Shown here: positions 10,489 through 21,582 of the stretch, one piece after another
How the letters are laid out: every line of letters starts with the position of its first letter
Position numbering within the stretch: position 1 is the first letter of the stretch
Assembly: GCA_022393335.1 (NCBI GenBank)
Contig: JAJEKB010000944.1
Span: 78,851-142,850 of the forward strand
Direction: 5' to 3'
Source of the DNA: Macrotrachela quadricornifera
Taxonomy: Eukaryota; Rotifera; Eurotatoria; Philodinida; Philodinidae
Length of the DNA: 64,000 bases
Notes under the pieces: model-generated
What the model was told of the DNA's origin: nothing
What the model saw: only the letters and a program-made list of their open reading frames with translations
Databases searched by the model: none
Position numbers and translations under genes: made by a program

Positions 10489-12771
10489 CTAAACAAGTTG
10501 ACCATGGCATCCTTGATCATAACATTCATCTACTGGATAAGTATTTGGTAGAATAAGTGTTTCTGTTGTTAAAGTTAATGTGGTGCCTTCACGTCCAGAA
10601 AATTGTGCTTGAATAAAAGAACCAATCCAATAGCCATCCAGTGGAATAGGAATAGTAATTGAATAAGTAGTAGATGTACTACTTTCTCCCTATAGAATTG
10701 AAACAAATAAACAATTTATAAGTTTATTGAAAAAAACTAATAACCTCAAATTGAACAGCAATATTTGTCCAAGTAATTGGATTATTAATAATATTACCAT
10801 TAGTTAGATCAAGTCTATTGGCACGAAAATCACGCCTAAAAAAGGTATTTTTATTATATTTAACATATCTTCTTTATTCATTATTATTTCAATTAACCTT
10901 AAATTATCACTAGTACGAGCTTGATAAGCTGCTACCAATGTTGGTTTTGGCTTTCCACTACTGAAATCAATGACAGCACGAATTATACCATGTGTTTGAT
11001 TTATCGTTCGAGTCCATTTTAATGATGGTAAAGGTATACTCTATTCATATATATATATATAAATTGAAATTCAAATATATATATATAAATTGAAATTCAA
11101 ATATAAAAAGAAATGTATATACTTACATCTGAAACACTCATGTAAAAACTTATTAAACTATCAGTAAAACCCTGTATATTATGATCTGTATTAGGAATTC
11201 GTCTATAATATGAATTTTTTCTTATATTTTAATAAAATATGTTATAGTTTTTCTCTTACCTTAAATACGAACCACCGGTAGCAATTTGTAGTTTATCCCA
11301 AAAATAATCCTATAGATAAAGAAAAAAGTATTTGCATATAGTTTTTAAACTAAATACGCACTTCACCATCAAGTAGAAAAAATTGATCACCTGTTAATTG
11401 ACCTTGAAATATTTTAATATTTGCATATCTATCAAAATAAACTACAAGATAATATTTTAAATCGAATATAAAATTTCTATAATAACATACCATAAGGATC
11501 TGTAATTGCAGTTATTCGTAAAATCATTGGATTATCCATATAACGAGTTATATTATTTTCATAATAATCTTGTAAAGCAAAAGACCATCCATGAACTGAC
11601 TAGATAACAATATATTTATATATTATTGATTAAATTTTTGTTTCATGTATTTTCAATACATACTCGATAATGAGACATCATACTCTATCAAATAAATTAA
11701 TATAAAAAAAGAAATCAATAATAATCTCTCATACTTACTAAACGAATATTAGGTAAATCCATTACAACAGGTATTGCAGCAGAAACTCTATTTGTATTTA
11801 CAGCTGTTGTTAACCATGCTTGAGTAGATACAAAGGTCAAAAAAAATAAAATAATATCCTATATAACTTACTTGCCCATCCACGCTGAAAAAAAAACAAA
11901 GAAATTATTAAAAATCATAATTGAAGTATTTTCAATGAGACTCACTTTTGATGCACCAGTTAATATGAATTTTTCAGGCACAATAATATGCTCTTGTTGT
12001 AAAAATTGTTGTATAGTATCCATTGCTCTTACAACTGCCTAGAATTTACGAAAACAAAAAAAATATAGATCGAAAAATCTTATAATTCATACTTTTGTCA
12101 TTGGTAATTGAAGAAGAACATTTGGATCACTACCATTCATATCAAGCTATTTTTTCCAAGTCCAACTGATAATTGCATCTTCAGTACGATTTCGATTCGT
12201 AACATCTGACTTTAGAAAAAGAAAATAATACAAATATTTATTAATCAATATATACCCAAAAACGAATTGGTTGATTTGGAACTTGTCGAATTACTGCTAC
12301 AATAGTGCTTATATTAACGGCAATTGATGATACTGATGTATCACTAGGTAATCTAATAGATAATAAAATAATCAAATAAATCGACCTTTTTTTTTTCTTT
12401 TATTAGATAAATTTACGGATCATTATTTGTTCCACCATCAATATATAATAATGCATTTTTCGAATGTCGAATTATTTTTGGAACTGATATAATTAAATGA
12501 TGCCACCAAATTGAATTTGATGAAAATGAATCTATATATATATATAGTTTCTTTCGTCTTTGTTTTTTAAAAATAAATTCTTACTATTCATCCATTTTTG
12601 TGATGTCATATTTAATATATAGACTGTATAAGTTCCTTTTGGATATGTTTGAACTCGTTTCCAACTAAATGTTGGATCAGGTGTATTAATATAATCATCT
12701 AATGGTGTTGAACTACATCTATTTAATATTGAAATAAATACTAGCACATAAACAATATATATTGAATACAT
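10489..12771 (-). pseudogene. PhoPQ-related (AprA-like) hydrolase, copy 2, with an in-frame TAG
   Basis: A paralogue of the gene at 2792-5065, same strand, with the same exon-intron layout, including the 13-base RGW microexon (11872-11884) and the 21-base microexon (11664-11684). It starts at 12771 with a signal peptide and TPLDDYI, has SIWWH, GASKRGW and the C-terminal cysteine pair of copy 1, and ends with TAG at 10489-10491. Two things are odd. Exon 4 (12093-12209) contains an in-frame TAG at 12147-12149 where copy 1 has a Phe codon. The segment aligning with GHAL of copy 1 reads DHNI, and DEFFLPDS reads DQFFLLDG. All other exons are open and all splice sites I checked are intact. So this is either a recently silenced copy, a sequencing error, or a gene in which the frame-neutral 117-base exon is skipped. 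Identity is confident; loss of function is not proven. Confidence 0.8.
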
Positions 12772-13304
12772 TTTTTTTAATTATATGAAACAGCCTGTTG
12801 TTTTCTTCTTTTTTTATATTAATTGAGGATTAGATTCAATTTAAAATATAAAATAAAAATAATCTTTCGATTTTTAGTACATTTTTTTTTTCAAAAATAG
12901 AAATACTTTATTCACATACATTTTTTATAGTATAAAAATCATAAATATGGATTTTAAAATATTATGAATAAAATCATAGACATTATTGCTATTTATATAT
13001 TAATAGACCACTTTATTTTCATTATATCTCAATTTATCATGCACTGTATTTGAAGATTAATTATAAATTTTTCAAGTATATTTTATACTATAATTATAAA
13101 TAAAACTTAAAGAGGATTTAAAATTCTACGCATTAATAAAAGTAAATATTTTTAATGAATATAGACCTTGAACTAGATATTTATTTAATAAAATTATTTT
13201 AAATATTATATTTTGAAAAATTTTTATTGCAAGAATATTTTTTGTTTTCGTTTATTTCAATAAAAAGAAACTTCTTTTACATAAAATAATAGTGTTTTAA
13301 ACTA
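12772..13304. other. Intergenic, no gene seen
   Basis: Very AT-rich spacer between the start of PhoPQ-related copy 2 and the stop of the candidate peptide-precursor gene; no element recognised. Confidence 0.5.
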
Positions 13305-13610
13305 TCATAAAATAACTCGTCGTTTTCCTCGCATAGCATGAAATGACGATCGACGATCAGGATATGGTTTTGATGAATCTCGAATAACAATTTCAATATT
13401 ATCATCATCATTATTATTGTTATTTAGATTGTCTTGCTGTAATAAATCATATAAATGTTCCATTGTTGTTTTAGTTATTAATCGTTTTTCAAATAATGTT
13501 CTTTCCATTTGATCATCATTATTATAATTACAATTAACAATAGTAAATAATAGTAAAAGTATAGAAATAATACCCAATAGGAATAAATGTGGACCAGAAG
13601 ATTTAGTCAT
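13305..13610 (-). CDS. Candidate amidated neuropeptide precursor
   Basis: A 101-residue single-exon ORF. Residues about 8-27 form a hydrophobic signal sequence (LFLLGIISILLLLFTIVNC). The rest is polar with an Asn/Asp-rich linker. Prohormone-type dibasic sites occur as EKR near residue 43, RR at residues 87-88 and GKRR near the C-terminus. Cleavage at the last two sites would release SSFHAMRG, whose terminal Gly would be converted to give SSFHAMR-amide, with only a short tail (VIL) left after the last site. This layout (signal peptide, acidic spacer, one Gly-Lys-Arg site at the end) is typical of small neuropeptide precursors. I do not recognise the peptide as a member of a named family. Chance dibasic sites in a short secreted protein are the alternative. 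Confidence 0.55.
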   Translation of the reverse strand: MTKSSGPHLFLLGIISILLLLFTIVNCNYNNDDQMERTLFEKRLITKTTMEHLYDLLQQDNLNNNNNDDDNIEIVIRDSSKPYPDRRSSFHAMRGKRRVIL

Positions 13611-16579
13611 ATTTTTTATTCTTAAAAATATAGTAAAAACTAAAGAATTGATCTTATATAAAATATAAAATATTACCTTGGTTCTCTATCTCGTGTTTTC
13701 TTTTTTTTTTTTTTCTTTTCTTTCTACATTAAAGGTAAAAAAAAGAACTACTGCTGTGATCTTTGATAGAAAGATTGAGTATTCTCAATGATGATGAATC
13801 TATATGTCATAAGATTTTGTTCTAGTTCAGTCGACTGATGTTGCTCGAAGGCTCTCTATGAATGATATTTTCTTTTGGTTGAACACACACGCACTATAAA
13901 AACAATCTATCTATTTTTTTCTCTCTCTTATATTCATTTTCAATTAAATAGTTAACAAGATTTCATACATACTACTCATCCACCCCCTTCAAACGGAAGA
14001 TACGCGTTTCCTTTTATATAATATATCTCTCTCGTTTACTTTGTTTCTCTATTATTCTCTATAAAAGGAACTAAATGTTAATTATAAAATAAATTTTATT
14101 TAATTATTTTATAAAAATCAATAGATCTTATTGTTAAAACTCAGTTTTTTTTTAAAATAGAAAAATATTTTTAAATAATAAAATAAAAACATATATATAT
14201 ATATATTATTTCTAAATCTTTTATTTTTTTATTCGGTTAATCTCTATCACGCAATATTTACCATACGAGCCAAAAGATCATAAAGTTCATATCTTATTTC
14301 GAATGAATAGCGTGTTGAACACACTTACTAGACATCCCATTAATCTAAGATAATGAATTTTAATTGCAGACAAAGAATAAAAAATATATCTGAAACTTAT
14401 GATAAAAAATGACAAATATTTTTTATCTCTAATTTTTATGATATTCCGATCTATTAATTTTCTATAAAGAATATGATTATGATATTCTGCAAGAATTCGC
14501 ATCGCCACTTTTATTAAGAATGAAGAAAGAAGAATAGAATGACCTGTTTAATTAGTTTAGTATTAGTATATTTATCTATGATTGCTGAATTAATCAAAAC
14601 AAAATATATATATAATATTTTGACTATTATTTCTAATAACGATAATTAATTTCTATAAAAATGATCTTTTTCTCGATTGTTTTCATGATTATTTTGAAGT
14701 TAATATGACATCATTATTATTACAATGAAAATACTCGACAATTGAGTCTTCTTAATATTTTTAGTTTTATAATATTATGAATCTATTGTGCTAATATTCT
14801 ATCTTTTCCGGCATCATCTGCAGTATGAGGAAAGAAACAATTTTCTAACAAATATTAGATAGAATTTTTCTTGTTCAAGGTTTATTCATCAAAGAGTTGA
14901 GATGATTGTCATTTTGTGTGATTACTTATGCATAATATATTTGAAGATGCTATATTTTGCTATCGTACAAAAATGAATTAGCTCAAATTAACGATATGCA
15001 AATCACAATCTTGTATTACAGTTTATAATTTAAATGTAATCATGGCGAGATCCGATATAAATTTTTTTAATTATTATGAATACAAAATAGAAAAAAGATC
15101 AAAAGCACTAACGATGAAAAAATGGTCTCATTTTTCAGAGATTTGTGTTGAAAGTTTCTAAATTATACTGTGCACATCACGAAGATTATAACATTTAGTA
15201 TTTTAGAGACATTTTACTAAAGACGAATGACACAATCTTGATTTTTTTCTTAAGATCCCTTCCTTCCCAGGTCAAAAAATCTAATTTTTTCCAGAGCACT
15301 CAATCTTAGTGAAATTTTCACTGAATATGTATCGGACCTTGGATAGTCTTCAGTAAAAAATTGAGCTTTGCGAAAATTACCCTAATATAAAGGATCGAAA
15401 AATAGATGCTCGTATTGCAAAGATTTTTTTTCATAATTTTAATGATATGGACCTGAGGATAGCGTCAAAATGTACAGAATACTTATCACTACAACCTAAC
15501 AAAGCCGGTTTTTTTGAAAAAAGTTTTTGAAAAAAACTCGATTTTTTCATAAATAACTAAATTGAAAACAACAATTCGGGCTTTGTTAAGTTGTAGCGCT
15601 GATCTTTCTAGCATTCAAAGTGGTGGAGAAATCTCGGAAATACTGACAGATAAAATATTAAAAAAAAAACACTTTCGAGGAAAACGCAAAAAACAAGTTT
15701 TTACTTTGGTTATCGTGTTTTTTTACTTAAGAGAGTGGTAGTAATAGAACTAGTTTTTACATTTCATGCATGATGACCTAGAGAGAGGCAGATACATGCT
15801 GATTGTATTCTCTATTATCTTAAACGTGGAGAGAAGCTCAAATAACTTTAATAACTGAAATTGTCAAAAATAAAATTTTTTATATAGGATATCTCAGTAA
15901 AATTTCTGAAAATCCCTCATAAAACCAATAAATCATAGTGTATTCGAAAGTACAGATTATGGGCTACATAACTATGTATAAATCTTCAAATTGATATTTT
16001 TGATGAAAATTGTTTTTTTGTTGTTCCGGGGATCCTTAAAGAATACGCCGTTGAGAAGTCTAAAAAACCGTATGAACAAGTCATATAATAGTGTGAATTT
16101 GTACTATATTTGGAAGACCTTTTCATTTTGTAGATATCTCAGTTTGAAAATATGATAATACTTTCATTCTTTTTCCAGACAATGCGCTATCAAAAGTTTT
16201 GCCAAGTCTGTATGAACAAATTCTTATTTCAAAACAAAAAAAAAAGTCTTTCAAATATTTCTGCTGTGGTAAATACATTGGAACATTGCAGCATTATATG
16301 ACTTATTCATTTGGGGTATAGAAGACACTACTAGAACATATCAATAGAGATTTTTTCTTTCAGTTTGAGTAGAGCTTCTTATGATGAAATATCTATAAAC
16401 TATTAAATGTTGCAATTATTATGCCACAATCGATAACAGACTGTTAAAAATATAATTAATATATAACGGTCAATTAAAAAAAAACTCAATATAAGGTGAG
16501 AGATAATTATATGTGAAATGAGTCATTATTTATAGGTACTAATAACTTTTAGTTTATGAAATGTTATGACAAACGACAT
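13611..16579. other. 3-kb gene desert
   Basis: No coding exons or RNA genes recognised. The ORF at 14287-14508 has no protein-like features. A short imperfect inverted repeat (about 15486-15510 against 15576-15602, core GCTTTGTTA-GTTGTAG) lies in a run of homopolymeric A/T tracts and may be the remnant of a foldback element. A pyrimidine-rich stretch near 13700-14050 lies upstream of the peptide-precursor gene. Confidence 0.5.
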
Positions 16580-17543
16580 TTATTTAAAGCAATTATAACA
16601 AAACTGTAAACAATTCAAAAATTGTTCTTTTAAATAATTTCTAAGATCATGATTATACCAGAACAAATCCAATATAGCAATAAAAGAACTTAATTCTGGA
16701 AGAAGTTGTAAAAATAAATAAACCATATATAAGTCCGCTCCATTGGTAGCAATTACTGTTACAATGTAAATAGATATCCATCCACTAACAAATATAATAA
16801 ATATAAAAAGCATGTGTTTTAATAAATAAATATCTCGAGTATTCTGATGACATGAATTTACATTTGAAGATACATTTGTTGTCAATGCATGAACACGTCG
16901 AGTCGAAGAACGAACTAAGAAAAATATTCTTGCATTGAAAAAACCATTAGTAATTGAAGGTAATATAACAACAATGAAGAAATTATAAAAACGAAGCCAT
17001 AAAGCCATTGCACTGTAATTTATACATGCCTATAAGAATACGAATAATAATTTAAATCTCTTATTAATCATTATTATTTCATTCTATTTAACATCTTACA
17101 TTTACTTGAGATAAAAATACAACATTTGGTAGTGGTAAAATAATGGCTGTTAACCATTGACCTAACGATGAAATAAAAGACCATGATTGTTTCTTAAACA
17201 TTCTTTTATTTGGATATCTAATTGTGAAAAATCGATTGATAGTAATCACTGCTAAAGCATAAATAATTAAACAATTAAACATTGTTTCAAAATATGGAAG
17301 AAGAGAACAAAAAATCGCAGATTTAATAAGCTCCATTGGATAAAACACAAATAATATATAATATATAATCCAAAATGATGAACAAAGAATAGCAGCTAGA
17401 CAAACATTTCCCGTCAAAATATTATTAACAGTATGAAAACGTCGGATGAAGATGATCGGTAAAATATAACTCAATGTTAATAATAAAATGATCAGAAGAC
17501 CAATAATTGCTAAGATAAGAAAAATAGAAGTTTCTTCACTCAT
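16580..17543 (-). CDS. Rhodopsin-like GPCR, tandem copy 1
   Basis: Two exons, 17100-17543 and 16580-17029, separated by a 70-base GT...AG intron, encode about 297 residues with seven hydrophobic segments. Helix 1 is followed by the basic loop RRFHT and helix 2 carries LTGNVCLA. Helix 3 ends in TINRFFTIRYP in the position of the class A DRY motif, so Asp is replaced by Asn. A basic third intracellular loop (RSSTRRVHA) leads into helix 6 (GWIS, without the usual Pro). Helix 7 ends in FWYNHDLR instead of NPxxY. It is a divergent class A receptor; the ligand cannot be predicted. The start at 17543 corresponds to that of the neighbour. The gene at 18383-19339 is a tandem duplicate with the same intron position. 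Confidence 0.8.
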
Positions 17544-18382
17544 CTTCTATATTTTTTACAATAAACATTTAGTATAAAATGATAATGAATAGAGAAACAA
17601 CGTTTAACTGCTAATGGAACTGCTTATCAACATTTTATTGAAATTGCATTTAATGAATATAACAAGAACACTCTATTTGTATGATATTTTATAAACTCTT
17701 TTAATATCGCAGCACTTATCATTATTATAGAAAAAAGATTTCATTCATCAGTACATTACTTTGTATATTTCATGTTTACTATGGTCAAAATCAACGAAGC
17801 AGAAAATGACAAAAGAGCAATATTCTACTTCAACGTTTGTGTAAAGAAACTCTTTTTAAACTATTTCTAGAATATCAAAATATTTTCCATTTTTTATTAT
17901 ATTAATATCTATTGAATTACATTGACTATTTAAGGCCGAATTTAATAAAGACTAGAAGTTCCAATCTATTGAATCAAAAAAATCAATAGAAATTCAAGAA
18001 AATATCCTATTGCTATTTGTGCATATCGAAAAAAATAGTGAATAATAAAACTTGAGCCCATGTTCAATGATGATGTTTATAATAATTTTTCTAATTGATG
18101 CTCATTCAAACGGTAGGAATGAAAATGATGATAAAACAATTAGACAACTTGAAAGTTATTATAATCATTATTCTACATAATTTTCTTTTATTTTCATTTT
18201 TGATGGCGAGGAAACTAAAAGATTTTTTTTGGATGGTTACAATAAGAAAGCTAAAAGAGCTCTGAATTGCAAGGGCTATCTGAATATCAATAGTGTTCTA
18301 TTCATTATGACAATATCTATTATAAACATTTTATTTAAAAAGAAAAAAAGATTAAAAATACAATATTTTTTTGTACTTAGTT
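17544..18382. other. Spacer between the two GPCR genes
   Basis: AT-rich; nothing recognised. It should include the 5' region of copy 1 and the 3' region of copy 2. Confidence 0.5.
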
Positions 18383-19339
18383 TTAATTCACATGCAAACA
18401 TTTTGACAGTATTTCTGTTAGATATTGTCTAAGATCATGATTGTACAAGAATAAATCTAATACAATAATGAAGGAGCTAATTACAGGTAAAAGTTGTAAT
18501 ACTTGAGAAACCCATGAAGCTACTTGTCTATCTAATCCAAATATTGGAAAGATATAAATAGGTACCCATCCTATTAAAAACACGACAAAAATGAATAGCA
18601 TATGTTTGAGTAAATGCGTATCTCGTGTATGTTGGTGCTTTGAATGCGTAGAGGAAGATGTATTATTCATTCCTGAAGCATGAATACGTCGAGTTGAAGA
18701 ACGTACTGAGAAAAATATCAATGAGTTGAAAATGGCATTGATAATCGATGGTAGTAAGACAATAGTAAAAAATGTATAAAGATGAATCCAATAAGATGCT
18801 TGATTTCCATGTCGACATTCCTATTACATAGTAAATAATTATTTGGATAAATCTTTCATTATTATACTTTGAAATATGTTTTACTAGATGGTACTTACAT
18901 GAAAAGAGGAAATGAGACAAGGTATAGGTAAAATGATGGCTACTATCCATTGAGCTATTGACGAAATAAGAGGCCATGTTTGTCTTTTAAAAAATATTTT
19001 ATTTGGATATATAATTGTCAAAAATCGATTTATAGTTATTGTTGTTACAGAATAAATCACTAAACAATTGACCATTGATGGTAAATAGGAATTGAAAACA
19101 CACCATAGAAATCTATATTTAATCAGAATAGGCAAATAATAGGTAGATAACACAATATATATGACCCAAAAAAGACAACATATAATACTGGTCAAACAAA
19201 CATTACCCGTTAAAATATTAGCTGTAGTATGGAAACGTCGAAGTAAGATAATCGGTAGAAGGTAAACAAATGTTGGTATAATAACAATCAGAAGCATGAT
19301 AATATTTATGATAAGTATAATTTGAACTGCATCAGCCAT
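18383..19339 (-). CDS. Rhodopsin-like GPCR, tandem copy 2
   Basis: Exons 18899-19339 and 18383-18820 (78-base intron at the same place as in copy 1) give about 292 residues. The ATG at 19339 was chosen because MADAVQ aligns with the start of copy 1; the frame stays open upstream to 19414 but those codons look non-coding. Shared landmarks are RRFHT after helix 1, ANILTGNVCLTS in helix 2, TINRFLTIIYPNK at the DRY position, RSSTRRIHA in loop 3, GWVPIYI in helix 6 (the class A Pro is kept here) and FLYNHDLRQYL after helix 7. Same orientation as copy 1, about 0.8 kb upstream of it, so it is a local duplication. The ligand is unknown. Confidence 0.82.
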
Positions 19340-19593
19340 TTTTCCTTTTAAAAAAATATGTTTGTCATAAAATGATAATGTAAAGAAACAACTGCTATTG
19401 GAAAATATCAACAAGTGTCATTCTTGAGAAGAGATGAAATGAGAATAAAAAAATTTTTACTCGTTATATGTTTTCTTTTTTTCTTTGTATAGACTCTTAG
19501 AATATTATAAAGTTTGTCATTATTGTAAAAAATAGCATCGTCATCTCTAACATGCACTTTCAATGCTTAATTATCTCCTTTTTTTTATCAGAA

Positions 19594-19735
19594 TTAATGA
19601 AGCGATAACTTGTAACAATAATAGTAATCAGGTGCATTTCTAGATGCTTGAAAAAACTTTCCGATCCATTTGTATATTACTCTTGAGTTTTTATTATAAA
19701 ACGTTGAATGCATTAAAGTGTTTCCACCGGATGTG
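19594..19735 (-). pseudogene. Exon-like fragment, unrecognised
   Basis: After an acceptor-like TTTTTCAG, a minus-strand frame reads TSGGNTLMHSTFYNKNS and continues about 30 residues through YKWIGKFFQASRNAP to a TAA at 19594-19596. It may be the last exon of the small gene starting at 20045, if a GTATAA donor near 19929 is used; I could not confirm this. The family is unknown. Confidence 0.25.
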
Positions 19736-19835
19736 CTGAAAAAGAATCATTAATACGTACGCTGGATTGGCTAATTATGATCTTTACAAATTATTTATAA
19801 AGATGTAGGGTAGTTTGCAATTTACTTTATGTTGC

Positions 19836-20045
19836 CTAAGAAATTTTTGCTATCTTTAGATAAAGTGAAAAAATAAGAACTTGACTGAACAATAGAATAA
19901 GTAGGCTTATACCAATTTGGATTTTGAAGGTTTTGATTTTATTATCAGGTTTTGGTCTTACGCTTGAAGTATGATTACTATTGTAACAAAGTACGGCCGT
20001 ATGAAGTGAGCCAAAGTCAAGTCCATTAGTCCATGGTATATCCAT
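19836..20045 (-). CDS. Short ORF, minus-strand half of an inverted duplication
   Basis: A 69-codon ORF starting MDIPWTNGLDFGSLHTAVLC and ending in a hydrophobic segment (ISLLILLFSQVLIFSLYL) that could anchor it in a membrane. The first 32 residues are closely similar to an ORF in the opposite orientation at 20290. The conservation is mainly at replacement-tolerant sites inside an alignable DNA inverted repeat, so I cannot say that either copy is translated. The family is unknown. Confidence 0.3.
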   Translation of the reverse strand: MDIPWTNGLDFGSLHTAVLCYNSNHTSSVRPKPDNKIKTFKIQIGISLLILLFSQVLIFSLYLKIAKIS

Positions 20046-20390
20046 TTTAAAAGATATGGTACTCTGATACCAGAAGTATCATTTCTATAACCAAACAATA
20101 ATACTTAGGATCCGAAAACGCTATTCCCTAAATAGAACAATTGTGTTCTATTATGAGAATTGTACTTCCCTTCCGGCTTCTGAGTACTATTGTTCTGTCC
20201 CAGGAATGACACTGTCGGTTTGTGGGTATTATTGTTTTATTATAAAAATGGTACTTCTGATGTCAGAGCACTATATACATATATTTAAAATGGATATAGT
20301 ATGGACTAATGGACTCGACTTTGATTTAATTCATACGGCCGTACTTTGTTACAATAATAATCATACTTCAAGCATAGAACCAAAACTTCT
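19946..20390. repeat. Inverted duplication, arms of about 155-165 bp
   Basis: The arm at 19946-20100, read on the minus strand, matches 20227-20390 on the plus strand. The match starts near TATTRTT..TTATA.AAATG.TACTTCTG and runs through TCATACGGCCGTACTTTGTTACAA (identical in both) to TCATACTTCAAGC. The spacer is about 126 bases. The whole can form a large cruciform. It duplicates the start of a short ORF in both directions. Confidence 0.85.
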
Positions 20391-20466
20391 CAAATCCAAG
20401 AGATTTGGTATTGTAACATGCCTAATTATTGATTTTAAAAGTTTGGAAGATACTTATATAAAATAA
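20290..20466 (+). CDS. Short ORF, plus-strand half of the inverted duplication
   Basis: Starts MDIVWTNGLDFDLIHTAVLC and is similar to the minus-strand ORF at 20045 up to HTSS, then diverges and ends without the hydrophobic segment. The frame is open upstream to 20143, but that part matches no coding sequence in the other copy. Probably a truncated duplicate. Confidence 0.25.
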   Translation: MDIVWTNGLDFDLIHTAVLCYNNNHTSSIEPKLLKSKRFGIVTCLIIDFKSLEDTYIK

Positions 20467-20867
20467 TGCAATAGAATATAAAGATATTATTGGCAAATGT
20501 AGTCATTATTTAACAGCTTGAACAATGTGCAGATTTTTGATTGTTTTTGTTTAAAATAAATTGAAAATAAGAATCAATCTGAATAATATGATGATTACTA
20601 CATTTGGATATTTGGGGAAATTAATAAATCTTTATTATTCAATAGTACAAAATCTATTTTTGGCATTGATAAATGTTTTTCGTTATTTAATTTAATGTTA
20701 ATACTTTATTTAACAAAAACTAGTGATGTTTTACATCTTGAGAAGATACTTCGTTAGACATTAACATACAATAACGTATACAAATGAAAACAGATCAAAT
20801 AAGTTTTTCGGAAAAACAAGACGACGATAAGGATATCTGAATATAGATTTAATCCTTTTCTGTATCA
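20467..20867. other. Spacer, no gene seen
   Basis: AT-rich sequence between the inverted duplication and a decayed gene; nothing recognised. Confidence 0.5.
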
Positions 20868-21266
20868 CTATGATCGTCTTACTGCCTTTTGTACCTTGAT
20901 TCTTTTGAACTTTTTTTAATTTTCTTTACTTGATTGAATTTTTTCTTTGGCTTCATATAAACTTGGTGTCCACGCTACATCAATTTCATCAAATGCTTTT
21001 ATTGATTCTTTCTAGTGATCTTTTTGTTCATTAGTAATAAATGCGTCATTAGTGTCAAATAAACATTGAAATTTCTTTTGTAGGAAATGTTTTATCATTT
21101 CCAAATTACTATCGTTTATGTTATTATTTAGTATTTTTGAATATTGTTTCATTCAATTATCTATATCAACTTTGATTTCAACAATAGAAGTTTGTTTTCA
21201 AGAATAAGAAATTTGGTGAGCAATAGATTTTGATAGAGTTTTTAATGATTGATTGAAATGTGACGA
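20868..21266 (-). pseudogene. Decayed gene with several in-frame stops
   Basis: One minus-strand frame stays protein-like for about 130 codons but is interrupted by TGA, TGA, TAG and TAA. Recognisable runs include SKSIAHQISYS, EMIKHFLQKKFQCLFDTND, ITNEQKDH and KAFDEIDVAWTPSLYEAKEK. At least one stop (after QKDH) sits where a Trp codon would restore sense. The charged, helical, Lys/Glu-rich composition differs from surrounding AT noise. I cannot name the family. It lies downstream of the ART-TPR gene on the same strand and may be an old neighbour or a truncated duplicate end. Confidence 0.55.
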
Positions 21267-21582
21267 TAATTACTATGATAAGAAAAGTTTAATTTAATTT
21301 TTTATTTTTTCTTGAATTTTCTTTTTAACATTTTATATCATAAACATATGGTAAGGATAAACTGTATTTCATTTCTTCATTATGATAATAAATCTGATTC
21401 GATATGTTATTATTGTAAACTTTTTTTAGGTAATATAAATATTAGTTTTTATAATTCGTGAGAAGCTTCTTTTTTTATTTGTAGCAATTCTAGTACTTCA
21501 AGACAACTTTTATTAAAGCTTCTCTTATCCTTATGAGTAAGGGATACAGAGTACATAGAAGAATTAGAAAAATGTTAGAAAA

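Noticed and set aside
15486..15602. Short inverted repeat possibly marking another foldback element
   Set aside because: Only about 25 bases match clearly and the flanks do not align well; too weak to call an element.
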